A stretch of DNA of 64,000 nt. Source: Prorocentrum cordatum (Eukaryota > Sar > Dinophyceae > Prorocentrales > Prorocentraceae). The stretch spans positions 307,087 through 371,086 of the forward strand of contig CAUYUJ010014342.1 in the NCBI GenBank assembly GCA_963575745.1, given 5' to 3'. Below the pieces are notes generated by a model. It did no database searches. It was not told the DNA's origin and saw nothing but the letters and a program-made list of their open reading frames with translations. This document shows positions 54,030-64,000 of this stretch, piece by piece. The position numbers and the translations under genes were made by a program. Each line of letters begins with the position of its first letter. Positions within the stretch are counted from its first letter, which is position 1.

Positions 54030-54157
54030 CGCCCCCTCGCGGCCGGGGATGATCTTCCTCCCGCCCACTCCCCTGACTCTTCTCTGAAAATGATTCGACC
54101 CTCTCTGCCTAGTGTTTTTACACCGTAATATGAACGTGATGTGTATGTTTAGTAATG

Positions 54158-56420
54158 GAAGACGCCTACGGCGAATCACCGCCGCCCCCTGCCTTTTGGA
54201 ATCGCCCATGTGGCCGAGCGTTGTGGCAAGATCTCTGCCAAGCTATCGGACCATGTGTTCCCCCCAGCCGTTGTGGAAACCCTTCGGGGAACACTTGGGG
54301 GAGGATGGCGGGGAAGATCAGGAGGAGGAGGGGGAGCACCAGCAGGAGGAGCAGCAGGAGGAGCAGCAGGAGGAGGAGAAGGAGGGCTCTTAGGAGCCTC
54401 TTGGGGCCCCCTTGGGCTTCCTGGGAGCTCCCTAGGGGGCCTCTTGGAGGCCTCCAGGGACCCTCCTTGGGCCTCTTGGGGGCATTTAGGGGACGTCTTG
54501 AGCCCTTTTTGGCCGTCTTAGGTCGTTCTTGACCCGTTAGACGCCGTCGGAACCCGCCTTGGCCTCTCTAAATCGACTTGGGTTCCTCTTTGGGCGCTTC
54601 AAGGACATCTTGGAGACCATCTTGGGCGTCTTGGAGGCTGGAGCCCTCCTGGGGCTGTCTTGGGAGCCTCTGGGGCCGTCATGGGGCCTCTTGGGCGATC
54701 TTGGGGCGACCTTGGGGGCCTCTTGGGCCGTTTTTTTGGGCCATCCGAAGGCCGAAGAGGCGCAAATGCAACAATCCTTCAACATCTTCGAAACAATGAT
54801 TTTGGCCCTTTTCGGGTACTCCTAGGAACCTCTTGGAGGCCTCTTGGGCCATCTTCGACGATTCTCCGGGGCTTCTTGGGCCGTCGTGGGTCGTCTTGTA
54901 GGCTTCTTTGGCGGACTTCGAAGCATCTTTGGCCTTGTTGGGGCGTCTTCGAGGCCATCCCGGGCTCTCGTTGGCCGTCTTGAAGGGCATCTTGGGCCAT
55001 CTTGGGCGAACTTAGGCCTCTTGGGGGCGTCTTGAAGGCTTCTTGGGCCGTCAGGAGGTTATCTTGGAGGCCTTCGGGGCCATCTCTGCGCGATATTGGG
55101 GGCCTCTTGGCGCCGTCGGAAGGCCGAAATGAAGCACATCCCAACATCCTTGAACACATCTAAGGCATACCAGTTATTTTGTGACCGCTTCGGATCCTAC
55201 CAGGAGCCTCTTGGAGGCCTCTTGGGCAGTCTTGGACGCTTTTGAGGGGCTTCTTGGGCCGTCGTGGGTCGTCTTGGATGCTTCTTGGGCGGACTTGTAA
55301 GCATCTTGGGCCCTCTTGGCTTGGGGTGTCTGGGAGGCCATATTGGACTCTGTTGGGCTGTCTTGGAGGGCCTCTTGGGCCATATTGGGGCCCCCTCAGG
55401 GCCCTCTCGGAGCCGTCTTCGGGGCCTCTTGTGCCGTCCTTGGGCCATCTTGGAGGCCTCTTGGGCGATCGTGGGGCGACCTCGCGGGCCTCTTGGGCCG
55501 TCTTGGGCCGTCGGAAGGCCGAAACGGAGCAAATACGAAGATCCTTTAGAAACCCAAGAATAATCCATGATTTTAGCCTCCTTGGGCTCTCCTGGAGGAC
55601 CTCTTGGAGGCCTCTCGAGCCGTCTTGGAGGCCTCTTGGGCACCTCTTGCGCCGTCTTGGCCCGTTTTGGAGGCTTCTTGGGCGGACTTGGAAGTATCGT
55701 GGACCCTCTTGGGCCGTCTTGGATGCCATCTTGGATCATCTTGGGCGAACTGAGAGGCCATCGCGGGCCGTCTAAGCCGTCTTGGAGGGAAGCTTGGGCC
55801 ATCTTGGAGCGGGAAAGGCATCGACAGGTAGCTTTTCGGCGGCTTTCCGGGTGACCGGCGCGCTGGGCCGGAGGCCCATGAGGATTTTTATTGGAAGAGT
55901 TTTTTTGGAAAAGAACCAAAACAAAAAGCGGGAGGATTCAGCACGCCGGGCACTTTTGTGATGAATCAATAGGGAGTGGCGGATCGAGGACGTCTACGGC
56001 GAATCATCGCCGCCCCTTGTCCTTATGGAAGCACCCATGTGGCCGACAGCTGGGCTAGAGCATGGCCAAGCTTTCGGGCCAGTTGTTCCCCGAGTCGGTC
56101 TGGGAAGCCTTCGGGGAACGCGTGAGGGAGCAAGAGGAGGAGGATCAGAAGAGGGAAGAGGATGTTGATTAGGATGAGGATGAAGATGAGGATGAGGATG
56201 AGAATGATGAGGGATGGGCGCTCTGGGGGCGATCTTGAGCCTGTTTGATTTTCGTTAGGATCTCGTGGGGGGCTTCTGGGGGGCCTCTTGGAGGCAGTTT
56301 GGACGCGTCTTGGGAGTCGCTTGGGGGCTTCTTGGGGCCTGTCTTGGGCCTCTTGGGGGCCTCTTGGGGCCTCCTGGGGGCCTCTTGGGGCGGAAGGCTC
56401 GGATTTTCGATTCGTGTTCC
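54158..56420 (+). repeat. Family-C composite repeat in the putative U2AF intron
   Basis: Head (54,158-54,303), GAG/CAG run (54,317-54,388), arrays with three cores (54,740-54,805, 55,110-55,185, 55,508-55,585), tail (55,850-55,983), a second head (55,984-56,130), a GAGGAT run and a final CTTGGGGGCC array (56,260-56,395). The head begins about 130 bp after the U2AF exon. Confidence 0.85.
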
Positions 56421-56660
56421 TTCTTTTGGGCTCTCTTGGGGCGCACACTTCGACAGACGCTGCATCAGGTGAGCTTCCGCACTACACGCACCGGAGTGCC
56501 CGGCTGTCAGGAGAGTTCAACGGCATGGTGAATTCGGAGAATAAGGAAGATTTGCAATATCGAATTGGTGTTGGCAGGGAAGCTTCCAGGATCAGGATAA
56601 CGGCGAACTGGCAATCGTTGCGAGGATTACTTGTAAGCGAGAAATTCGAAATTGTTGTAA

Positions 56661-56690
56661 CAGAGGGATTCGGATGAGGAGGCGGCAGAG
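56661..56690 (+). other. Speculative 30-nt U2AF micro-exon
   Basis: The expected protein between the two recognised U2AF exons is an acidic helix of 10-13 residues. Here, directly after TTGTTGTAACAG, 30 bases read RDSDEEAAEQ in phase 0 and end in CAG. That would join the flanking exons in frame, though about three residues short of the family norm. The surroundings are GAG-rich, so chance is a real possibility. Confidence 0.15.
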
Positions 56691-56800
56691 CAGGAGGAGG
56701 AGCAGGAGGAGCAAGAGGAGAAGTAAGATGAGGAGGAGGAGGATTTGAGGGAGGAGGAAGAGGAGGAGGAGGATGAGGAGGAGGAGGAGGAGGCAGCGCA
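56690..56800 (+). repeat. (GGA)n microsatellite
   Basis: Interrupted GGA/GAG triplets. Confidence 0.85.
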
Positions 56801-58220
56801 TATTCAAGATATTTCCCTATGTGTGGTCCTCCGAACACTTGTGTTCAGGATCCCAGCAAGGGCGGCAAGGCGCGCGCGGCGAACAGTGCAAAGTTCGGAG
56901 CGATGGAGCCCGCCCGAGGTATTATGAGGAGTCGGCCACGGAGAAGGCCGTGAAGGCTGCCCTTTTCTCTGTAGCGTTTCTGCCAATGTCTGCCAACAAT
57001 CGTGCGCGACGGTGGTGCCCTTCAGACTCGACGGCCAGGAATATAAGGAGCCTGAGGGTGACAACGATGATGATGTTGCTGATGAGGAGGAGCTGGAGGA
57101 CTATGATGATGAGGAGCATCAGGAGGGTAGACAATGATGAGGATTAGGGTTGTTGCGATGGCATGGACAAGAATAGTACTTTGCCATTGTGTTCCAGAAC
57201 AGGCTGTTGACTAGTGTTATCCTCATTGTGTACAAACAAGCGGCCAGTCCGTGAAGGCAAAATCATCCATGAGGATAATACTAAACACGTTTACGGCGAA
57301 TTACCGTCGGAGCTCACATTGGGGTGGAGCTCCAAGGTTGAATGCCACGACGCGTCGTTCAGTGCCGACCGCTCACGGTTGTCGCACACTCAAAGGGCCT
57401 CTGGTTTCCGAAGGCGGCCCTCTGGATGCCGAGGCGGAGGGAGAACGGCCGGGGCTGAACAGAATCCGCCCAGAATTCAGGCCTGGATTCCCTCCGAAAC
57501 CTACGGGTGTGGAAGGAGGACGAGGAGTCGCCAGGAAGGAACGGGGCCTTGAGGGGAACATGCCCTGGACCCGAGGGTGTTCCCTAGAGCCAGCTCTTCA
57601 TTCCGAGTCGTTCTTTGATGGTCCTCGGGCCCAGGGGTAGTGGAAGGCCCCAGGACCCTACAGACGGGGGCAAATCCAGGGCCCCTCCCCTACAGGATCC
57701 GCTGCCTTCATGCTGTTCCAGACAACCGACGATCCGGCTCAGTCAATCCACTGCCCAAGAGGTCTGACCCCGTTCCTGGAGTTGTTTTCCGTCCAGGGCC
57801 TAGTTTTGATGGCTTCAGGGCCCGACAGCGGGCCCTGGGGACCGAACTCATGAAAGACGCCCAGACTGAACAAGTCAAATGGTCGGAGATTCGTGAAAGG
57901 GACGTTGGGTTCGCTCCCCAGTCCCACCTCGGGATGTATGACCCCCTCTCAACGGTACGTTCGTGTCGTGCCGACGCGGCGCGGCGACCTAAGACCTCAG
58001 CGTGGGCGTTCAAGGATGAACGCTGCCAGTGGCTCAGAATCTTCCAATCTGGAGCGACATGGCGATCGAAAAGCCTCCGATCGTTCAGGGTTGACCGATC
58101 CGCGCTGTATCAGAAAAAAGCGAATGCCCCAGCCGTCACGACATGAACTTGCCGTGCGACCCCCCGAGACGAGGAGGCGGCGGAGAGGTGCCGTGCCTCG
58201 AGTGAGAAAACGCGACAGAT
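56800..58220. other. Unassigned intronic or intergenic sequence
   Basis: Contains a GATGAT/GAGGAG tract (57,065-57,135) and GGGCCC-rich sequence. A 168-codon plus frame (57,640-58,146) includes ELMKDAQTEQVKWSEIRERD and has fairly natural composition, but no recognisable domain. Confidence 0.35.
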
Positions 58221-58222
58221 TC

Positions 58223-58352
58223 AGGAGCTCCGCGTGGATGTCTTGGATCGGCGCTGGGCCCTCCTGGCGGCGCCCCTGGCGCCGCTCCTGGCGCGCTCCG
58301 AGCGTCAGGGAGGGGCACCCATCACCGATCCAAGAAGTCCGCGCGGACCTCA
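58223..58352 (+). mobile_element. MITE-like palindromic element, copy 4
   Basis: The best-preserved copy. Left end AGGAGCTCCGCGTGGATGTC then TTGGATCGG; right end CCGATCCAAGAAGTCC then GCGCGGACCTC. The two pair over about 27 bp with few mismatches. The interior is CCTGGCGGCGCCCCTGGCGC-type palindromes. Confidence 0.8.
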
Positions 58353-58384
58353 GAACGTTACCGTTTACGTGTTTTTTGTTATTC

Positions 58385-59330
58385 CTCACGTCGCCTAGTA
58401 TTAGGTTCGGCAATTATACAGGAGGTCTATCGAGAAACCCAGCCGAAATCTTCGGTACATCTTCAGCAGGTAACTCAGCCTCCCCCAAAACTTACAATCT
58501 CTAAGTCAAACTCTGCGGACATCTCAACTCTAAAAAAACTTCAAACAATATCTAAACCAAAACCTGCGAACATTTCAAGCTCTAAAAAAACTTCACAAAT
58601 CTCTAAGCCAACACCTGCGACAATCTCAAACTCTAAAACAACTTCCAAAAACTCAAAACCCAAACCTGCGAAATCTCAAACTTTCAGCCAGAGTTTGCAT
58701 TTAGATGTTTTTAGTTGCGCCCACATGTTTGTTTGAGTTCGCCAGGCGGTCAGAACTTTGTTTATGGATTTGGTGTAGTTTCGTTTGAAAGAGTTGTCGT
58801 ATAAGTTTTAAAGGGTTGTTTTAGCGTATTTAGGCGTTCAGGGTTTGTGCTAGTTTTTCTTTGCTCTTAAGGAAACCAAAAAGAGAGTGTTTAGGCGTTT
58901 CGAGTTCTTTGTTTGTGTATTTTTTTAGAGTTTGCTTAGAGTTGTTTCAGAGTTTGTTGAGTTCCGTTTGTTAGTATGTTTTGTTTTAGGTTTGAGGTGT
59001 CCCTAGGTTTTGGCTTACAGTTTGTTAGGATATGTTTTTCATAGTTTGAGATTTTCGCAGGTTTTGGTTTAGAGTTTTCTTTGACATGTTTTTAGAGTCT
59101 GAGATCTTCGCAGGGTTTGCCTGAGAGATTCTTGAAGTTTTTTTTAATTTGAGATTTTCGCAGGTTTTGTCTTTGAGATGTTTTGACAGATTTTTCAAGT
59201 TTGAGATTTCCGCAGGTTTTGGCTTCGAGATTTTTCGAAGTTGTTTTTAGTTTGAGTTTCTTCGCCCGATATGGCGGTGGACCGCCTGTAGTCGCTATTG
59301 CCGAATCTAAGCCTAGCTCAGGTTCGGGAA
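58385..59330 (+). mobile_element. AT-rich fold-back element, copy 1
   Basis: The left arm (58,395-58,695) repeats a ~55-bp unit containing CTAAGCCAAAACCTGCGA and CTCAAACTCTAAAAAAACTT. The right arm (about 58,960-59,260) repeats the reverse complement (GAGATTTTCGCAGGTTTTGG). The outer ends also pair: TTAGGTTCGGCAATTATACA on the left, ATTGCCGAATCTAAGCC on the right. The middle carries GAGTTCGCCAGGCGGTCAGA. No coding capacity. Confidence 0.75.
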
Positions 59331-60080
59331 TTCTATTACAGGAGGTCCATCGAGGAAACCCGCCGAAATTTTCGGTAAATCTTCAGGACACTCAACCTCC
59401 CCAAAATCTGCAGCAAATCTCTAAGCCGAATCTTGCCAAAATCTCAAACCTAACAAGAAACTGTAAACAATCTCTGAGAACCTGGGGAAATGTCAACCCG
59501 ACAAAAACTTGAAACCGAAACTCCAGAGAAACTACAAGCAGAGATATTGAACACACATATTCTTGATGCTTGGGCGGCCAGACTGTGTTTAGAGTTGCTT
59601 TGCTGTTTTTTTATAAAGTTTCCTAGGCAGCTGGGGCTGGTATTTAGAGTTTTTAGAGGTTTCCCATATTTTTTGGAGTTCGCCAGGCGGTCAGAAATTG
59701 TTTTAGAATTGTTTTAGAGTTGTTTTAGAGTTGTCAGGCGTTTGGAGTTCTTTATTGCTATAGTCTTTTACGGCGTTTAGAATTTTTTCGGAGTTCTCCC
59801 AGAGTTGTTTCACGAGTTCCGGTTCCACGTTTTTTTGTTTGAAATTTTGAGAATTCCCCAGGTTTCGGCGTAATGTTTTTTTGACATTTTTTCCGAGTTT
59901 GAGATTTCTGCTGTTTTTGGTTTAGAGATATTTTGAAGCTTTTCTAGAGTTTGAGATTTTCGAAGGTTTTGGCTTAGATATTTTACGTTACGAAGTCTTT
60001 TAAGAGTTTGAGTTCTTTCGCGCGACATGGCGGGGGACCGCCTGTAGCCGCGATTGCCAAACCTAAGCCTAGTAAGGGGC
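59270..60080 (+). mobile_element. AT-rich fold-back element, copy 2
   Basis: Same plan, directly adjoining copy 1. The left end CTCAGGTTCGGGAATTCTAT is followed by ACAGGAGGTCCATCGAGGAA. The left arm has CTAAGCCGAATCTTGCC, the middle GAGTTCGCCAGGCGGTCAGA, the right arm GAGATTTTCGAAGGTTTTGG, and the right end CGCGATTGCCAAACC then TAAGCCTAG. The right ends of both copies carry a GACCGCCTGTAG word next to the ATGGCGG or ATGGCGGGG motif. Confidence 0.75.
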
Positions 60081-60107
60081 AGCGATGGCGAGGGATGTGC
60101 GCAAGGG

Positions 60108-60250
60108 GGGGCGCATCGACCCTAAATTGCCCACGGATCGCCGATGAGTGCCCGATAGCTCCAACCCGCCCCGGAACGTTAGGATTCGCAATCGTGGGGC
60201 CCATCGCCGATCTATCGGCGATGTATCGCCGATTTCAGCTCGATGTGCCC
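60108..60250 (+). repeat. Dispersed GATCG-rich repeat, copy 3
   Basis: CGCATCGACCC start, CCATCGCCGATCTATCGGCG, ATGTATCGCCGATT, and a poly-C end, as in copy 2. GATCTATCGGCGATGTATCG can self-pair. Confidence 0.75.
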
Positions 60251-60292
60251 CCCCCATGAGCCAGTCCCTCACTATCGTTGCTCCTCGCCCAG

Positions 60293-60343
60293 GCGCTCAC
60301 CAACCGCTTCTACGGCGGCAAGCTTGTGCAAGCGGAGTGCGCC
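60293..60343 (+). CDS. U2AF1: Exon of U2AF small subunit (U2AF35-like), end of RRM
   Basis: After a strong acceptor (GTTGCTCCTCGCCCAG) the frame reads ALTNRFYGGKLVQAEC. This matches the last helix and strand of the U2AF35 RRM, where the family has L-x-x-RWF or RFY-x-G-x-I-x-AE just before the second zinc finger. It is phase 0, GC-rich at third positions, on the same strand as the 53,967 exon, and comes next in protein order after a gap of about ten residues. The end is uncertain: similarity stops at or just after TGC or GCC, and the expected SPVTDFREA follow-on is not seen. The zinc-finger exon was not found before the window ends. Confidence 0.7.
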
Positions 60344-60344
60344 A

Positions 60345-61920
60345 CCACCCTTCGCTGTCGCCTTCCGCGCCTTCGGCGGCGGCGGCGCGGCTCTTCCTCT
60401 TCCTTCTCCTCTCCTCCTTCGCATCTCCACCCCAGCCTGCTTCCTCCCTCTGAGGCTGGGCCAGAGAGCTTCGGCTCTGGATTGAATGTCTCATACATTG
60501 GATACGAGAAGCATGTGCAGCCTCCACCTGGCCCCTGGCCCCTCTCTGGGGAGGAGGGCCAGGTTTCTTTTCTGCCCTCCTCCATCCATCCATCTGTGTA
60601 TCCTTCTACGGTCGGAGAAACGTAAGACACGGGCTTGCCAGAGCTCAGGTTTGCCGCTGCTTCTTGAGGGTTCCGGGGGGACGTTTGGCGAGAACGAGAG
60701 GGACTCCCTGTTCGCCGGCGATTCCTCGCCCCAAGTCCCCGCGTTCTCCCCGAAGCATCACGCCGTTCAGAAGGCTGTTCGGACACATCCCAGAGCGCGG
60801 ACGGACACCACAGCGTCCCAAGTCAACGCGGAGGGAGAGAGAGAGAGAGAGGCTCGGGCCTGCAGTTCTTCAGGTTGCATCCGCGTCTAGGCGATCGGAG
60901 GGCGGCCGAAGTCCCCGTCTCGACCACCCACCTCGTCCCACGTCCTGCCTCCCAGAGCGCAGAGGCAGCACTAAGTATCAGAGACACGCCGTTGCGGGGA
61001 AACCCATCAGCGTGCTACTGTTCAGGAAACGGCATGCCGTCGGATAACAACGAAGCGGTAGCACGCTGACGGGCTCCCAACGGCGGCGTGTCACTGCTAC
61101 TCTTGACCCTCACCAGACTCACTTCGTCTAAACACACGTCCCGTCTCACAGCCGGTCTACACACGGCCGCTCACGTGCCGTCTCACAGTCCTCCTCCTCC
61201 TCCTCCTCCTCCTCCTCCTCCTCCTCCTCCCCTTGATGTCGTCATCGCCGTCGTCCTCATCGATCGAGGGTTCAGGGTTAGAAGTTTGAGGAGCCCTGTT
61301 TGGGTTTCCCAGGAATTTCTGGTCGCCGCGGCTGTATCCGCTTCGGTTGTGGCCGGAGCGCACCCCTGAACGGACGGGAAAGCGAACAACGGTGACCAAA
61401 GCTTTGGAAACCAATCTTTCTGGCTTCTTCGGTCTCGCCTGGAGAGCCTCTTGGGGCCCGATTGATGAGGCCGTCTTATATCCTGGTATTTGTCATGGCG
61501 CCGTCAGGAGGCCGAACACAGCGCCACAAAGCAACCCTTGAGAGGGTGGGGGACTATTTTTCAAGAGCGCTTCCAGAAGCACTAGAGAAACCTTGCCAGA
61601 CAGGATGAGCATTCTAACACGCCCAACGTGCCGAGGGCACGGTGGCGGATTGAGGGCTTTTTTGAGAGTGCGTAGCGGCAGTGAGACCGATGTAGGGGGG
61701 TCGTCTGGACCTGCGCGACCATTTGTACGGCACGGGCTGCCGTTCGGACCGACGCGTCCACGAGTGTAGAAAAGGTCTGACGGTAACACCATTCATTTGT
61801 CTCCCGGTTATTATTCGGGGCGTGGTGTGGTGTTTGGAGAAATATTCCTTGGCTTTTAGTCCCAGCGGCTCTAATCATCATCACCATTATTATCGGCAAC
61901 TGCACTGATACCAACCGTAG
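60345..61920. other. Unassigned spacer between U2AF and kinase exons
   Basis: Contains a GAGAGA run (60,833-60,852), a (TCC)n microsatellite at 61,190-61,231, and a family-C-tail-like segment at 61,590-61,650 (ACACGCCCAACGTGCC then GGTGGCGGAT). No further exon recognised. Confidence 0.45.
61190..61231 (+). repeat. (TCC)n microsatellite
   Basis: About 14 CCT/TCC triplets. Confidence 0.9.
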
Positions 61921-61935
61921 TTTTTTTGGTCAGGA
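61919..61935 (+). promoter_or_regulatory. Putative 3' splice acceptor upstream of the kinase ATG
   Basis: TAGTTTTTTTGGTCAG: a polypyrimidine run followed by CAG, 13 bp before the kinase ATG. It could accept the SL in trans or an upstream exon in cis. An in-frame TAG lies just upstream, so the kinase frame cannot extend further without splicing. Confidence 0.45.
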
Positions 61936-61947
61936 TGCGGTTCTGCA

Positions 61948-62523
61948 ATGAGGGCTCAGGGCCAAGTGCGTCTTGCCAGGCGGCTTATGTGCGCGGTAGC
62001 CTGTGTCTCGCTGACAGCTGCGGGTGTCTCCGCGCTGTGTGACGAGCAGAAGGTTGCAGAGCACGCGCTATTGGTGTCGGTTGTTCTGTCGATCCTCGCC
62101 GTGGTGGCCTTCTGCCAAGAACAGCAGTTAGCGGTGCTAGGTGATCAAACCTCGACCGCTAATGGGGCCGGGGAATCCGAACTTAGCTCGAGCCTCCAAT
62201 CGGCGAGAGGCAGGGGATGCAGGGCGTTGGCTCCTTCAGAGGTGCACATTGATTATGCGTGTGGGCTTGGCAGGGGCAACTATGGTTGCGTGTATCGAGG
62301 TACATTGGGGACTAATTCCCAGTACGTAGCAATAAAAACGTTACCGTCGAATAGTTCTGTCGGTGTCAAAGAGCGCCAAGATTTGTTGGAAGAGATCGAT
62401 ATTATGAGGAAGTTGCATAGAGATGGAGGTCATCCCAATGTGGTTGGTTTTGAAGGGTTCTGTTTGGGACGCCAACCAGCTTTGGCTTTGGAGTACGCCG
62501 AGCATGGATCTCTCAAGTCATAT
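61948..62523 (+). CDS. Membrane-anchored protein kinase, N-terminal exon (N-lobe only)
   Basis: 192 codons from ATG. Residues 13-30 are hydrophobic (LMCAVACVSLTAAGVSAL), a signal peptide or first membrane segment. Residues 40-56 (ALLVSVVLSILAVVAFC) are a membrane helix. The kinase domain starts near 100: glycine-rich loop GLGRGNYGCVYRG at 106-118, VAIK lysine at 130, helix C with LLEEIDIMRKL (Glu 148/149), HPNVVGFEG at 162-170, and hinge LEYAEHGSLKSY at 181-192. The pattern resembles tyrosine-kinase-like or receptor-type kinases. The catalytic loop, DFG and C-lobe are absent because the family-C repeat head begins at 62,524. A GT donor overlaps the last codons (CTCAA then GTCATA), so the repeat probably sits in an intron. 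An interrupted pseudogene is the alternative. Third positions are moderately GC-rich. Confidence 0.75.
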
Positions 62524-63650
62524 CGAAGACGCCAATGGCGAATCACCGCCGCCCCCCTGCCTTCTAGGATACGCCTGTGTGTCCAAACGTTTGGGCAAAC
62601 TTTTGCCACGCTATTTACCATGCGATCCCCCAGCCGTTGTGGAAGCCCTTCGGGCAACACGTGGGGGAGGAAGCGGAGGACGAGAGGAGGGAGTTAACAG
62701 GAGGATCAGAAGAAGAGGAAGGAGACCTCTTGGGAGCCTCTCGTGGGTCATTCTTGAGGCCTTCTAGGAGCTTCTTCATGGGGGCCCCTTGGAGGCCTCT
62801 TGGGGGCCCCTTTGGGCCCCTGGGGGGCCTTTGGTGGTTTCTTGGGGCCCTCTTTGGCTGTGTTACGGCGTTCCTGGCCCGTCTGACGTCGTCGGATGCC
62901 GTCTAGGGAGCCTTTCTGTGCCTTGCGGCGCTTCAGGGCCGTCTTGACGGCCATCTTGGGCGTCTTTGAGGCCTCTTGGGCCTTCTTGGGGCCCTTTAGG
63001 GGCCGCCTTGTGAGCCTGCTGGGCCGTCCTGGGGCCATCTTGGAGGCCTCTTGGGCGATCGTGGGGCAATATCAGGAGCCCTTTGGGCCGTCTTGGGCCG
63101 TCGGAAGGTTGTTTCGGTGCACATGCGGTAATCTTGCAAAGCTGGTTGAACATACATAATTTTGGCCTCGTCGGGCCTTCCTGGAGGCTCTTTTGGACGC
63201 CTCTTAGGCCGTCTTGGAGGCCCTAATGGGGGCCTCTCTCGTCGTATTGGCCCATCTTGGAGCCATCTTGGGCCGTCTTGAGTGTATCTTGGGCCGTCTT
63301 TGGTGCATCTTGGATCCATCTGGGGCTCGGCTCTCTTGAAGCCATCTTGGCCGTCTTAGAGGCGTCTCGGAGGCATCCTGGAGGCCATGTTGGCTCACCC
63401 AGGCCCTCCTAAGGGCGATTTGGGCCACGAGAGGGGGATTGTGGGAGCTGTCCGGGTGGCCGGCGCAATGAGCGGAAGCCCCATTGGGAGTTTTTGGAAA
63501 AGCCCCGGACTTGCGAGACGTCTAGCACGCCCAGGCACCCCTGTGATAGATCAAGAGGGGGTGGCGGATGGTTGCGCCTGCGGCACGTTCCACCACCGCT
63601 CCCGCGCAGAATTTTGTGAGCCATCTGAGGCCCGCCCAGAAGGCAATGGC
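62524..63650 (+). repeat. Family-C composite repeat after the kinase exon
   Basis: Head (62,524-62,672, CGAAGACGCCAATGGCGAAT), AGGAGGA run, CTTGGGGGCC arrays (62,740-63,090 and 63,175-63,400), a core (63,095-63,170) and a tail (63,458-63,570), here without a following head. Confidence 0.85.
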
Positions 63651-64000
63651 ACGTGACGGTTCCTGACTCTGGGCTCCAACTTGCGGGAACATGTTGCACT
63701 GTCATGTGCACTTTCATTTTCTCACGGCCACAAAACATCAACATGTGGCACCTTTCCAGCCCGGGTCCCAGAGGGCTGTAGTATGTATGTAGCAGCTCTC
63801 TTCCGCTGCGGAGGGAATGCCGTAACATGTGACGGTTGATGTTCTCATGTCGCAGGGCCGTAATCTTTGATATCGAAGCCTTTTGGCCTCGCAAGTGCCC
63901 GCTGGAGGGCGCTTTGGTGGCTTTCTTTGGGCCCTCTTGGGGACCTGAGGATCGTGCGGCCATCTAGGGGTATATTTGAGTTTGACCGCATCCGTGCTTG
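63650..64000. other. Unassigned end of window
   Basis: Unique sequence with AACATCAACATGTGGC at 63,737 and AACATGTGACGGTTGATGTT at 63,823, an imperfect inverted pair, and a short CTTGGGG run at 63,925-63,945. Confidence 0.4.

Overview
This is nuclear DNA of a eukaryote and almost certainly of a dinoflagellate. The decisive evidence is two near-perfect copies of the 22-nt dinoflagellate spliced leader (SL) embedded in the DNA, one at 2512-2533 on the minus strand and one at 4222-4243 on the plus strand. The other traits fit: very low gene density, GC-rich unique sequence, huge trinucleotide and tetranucleotide arrays, decayed LINEs, and single conserved exons lost in kilobases of repeat. Nothing bacterial, viral or organellar was seen. 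The species cannot be fixed from sequence alone.

Layout. 1-4,200: a minus-strand, SL-headed, intronless gene (1374-2463), then microsatellites. 4,222-10,640: a nearly full-length but decayed LINE that starts exactly at an SL and carries ORF1, an endonuclease domain, reverse transcriptase and a C-terminal Zn-binding domain. A 1.1-kb composite repeat block is nested inside it. 10,640-20,690: purine-rich sequence, a MITE-like element, a 1.1-kb duplication, and a two-unit higher-order repeat of CG-palindrome satellite, GTC microsatellite and a 14-bp minisatellite. 20,690-25,150: GC-rich, patchily coding-like sequence with no recognised family. 25,150-34,100: mostly unassigned, with a 257-bp duplication, a minus-strand LINE tail fragment and a 50-bp minisatellite. 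34,600-35,690: a 111-bp tandem array with an exact 37-codon period. 35,822-37,618: two convergent coding-like genes 34 bp apart, one carrying a single in-frame TAG. 37,620-45,550: composite repeats, an inverted-repeat cluster, a 1-kb GAT array and a possible minus-strand membrane-protein gene. 45,560-48,260: three units of a second composite repeat family. 48,400-53,860: 5 kb of simple and short-period repeats. 53,967-60,345: two recognisable exons of the splicing factor U2AF small subunit, separated by 6.3 kb filled with composite repeats, a MITE-like element and two AT-rich fold-back elements. 61,948-62,523: first exon of a membrane-anchored protein kinase, interrupted at the hinge by the same composite repeat head.

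The genes do not form an operon or pathway. The recurring themes are retroposition of SL-capped transcripts, and growth of introns and spacers by a few composite repeat families. The most confident protein calls are the LINE domains, the two U2AF35 exons and the kinase N-lobe. Other coding calls rest on codon pattern and composition and have no family assignment.
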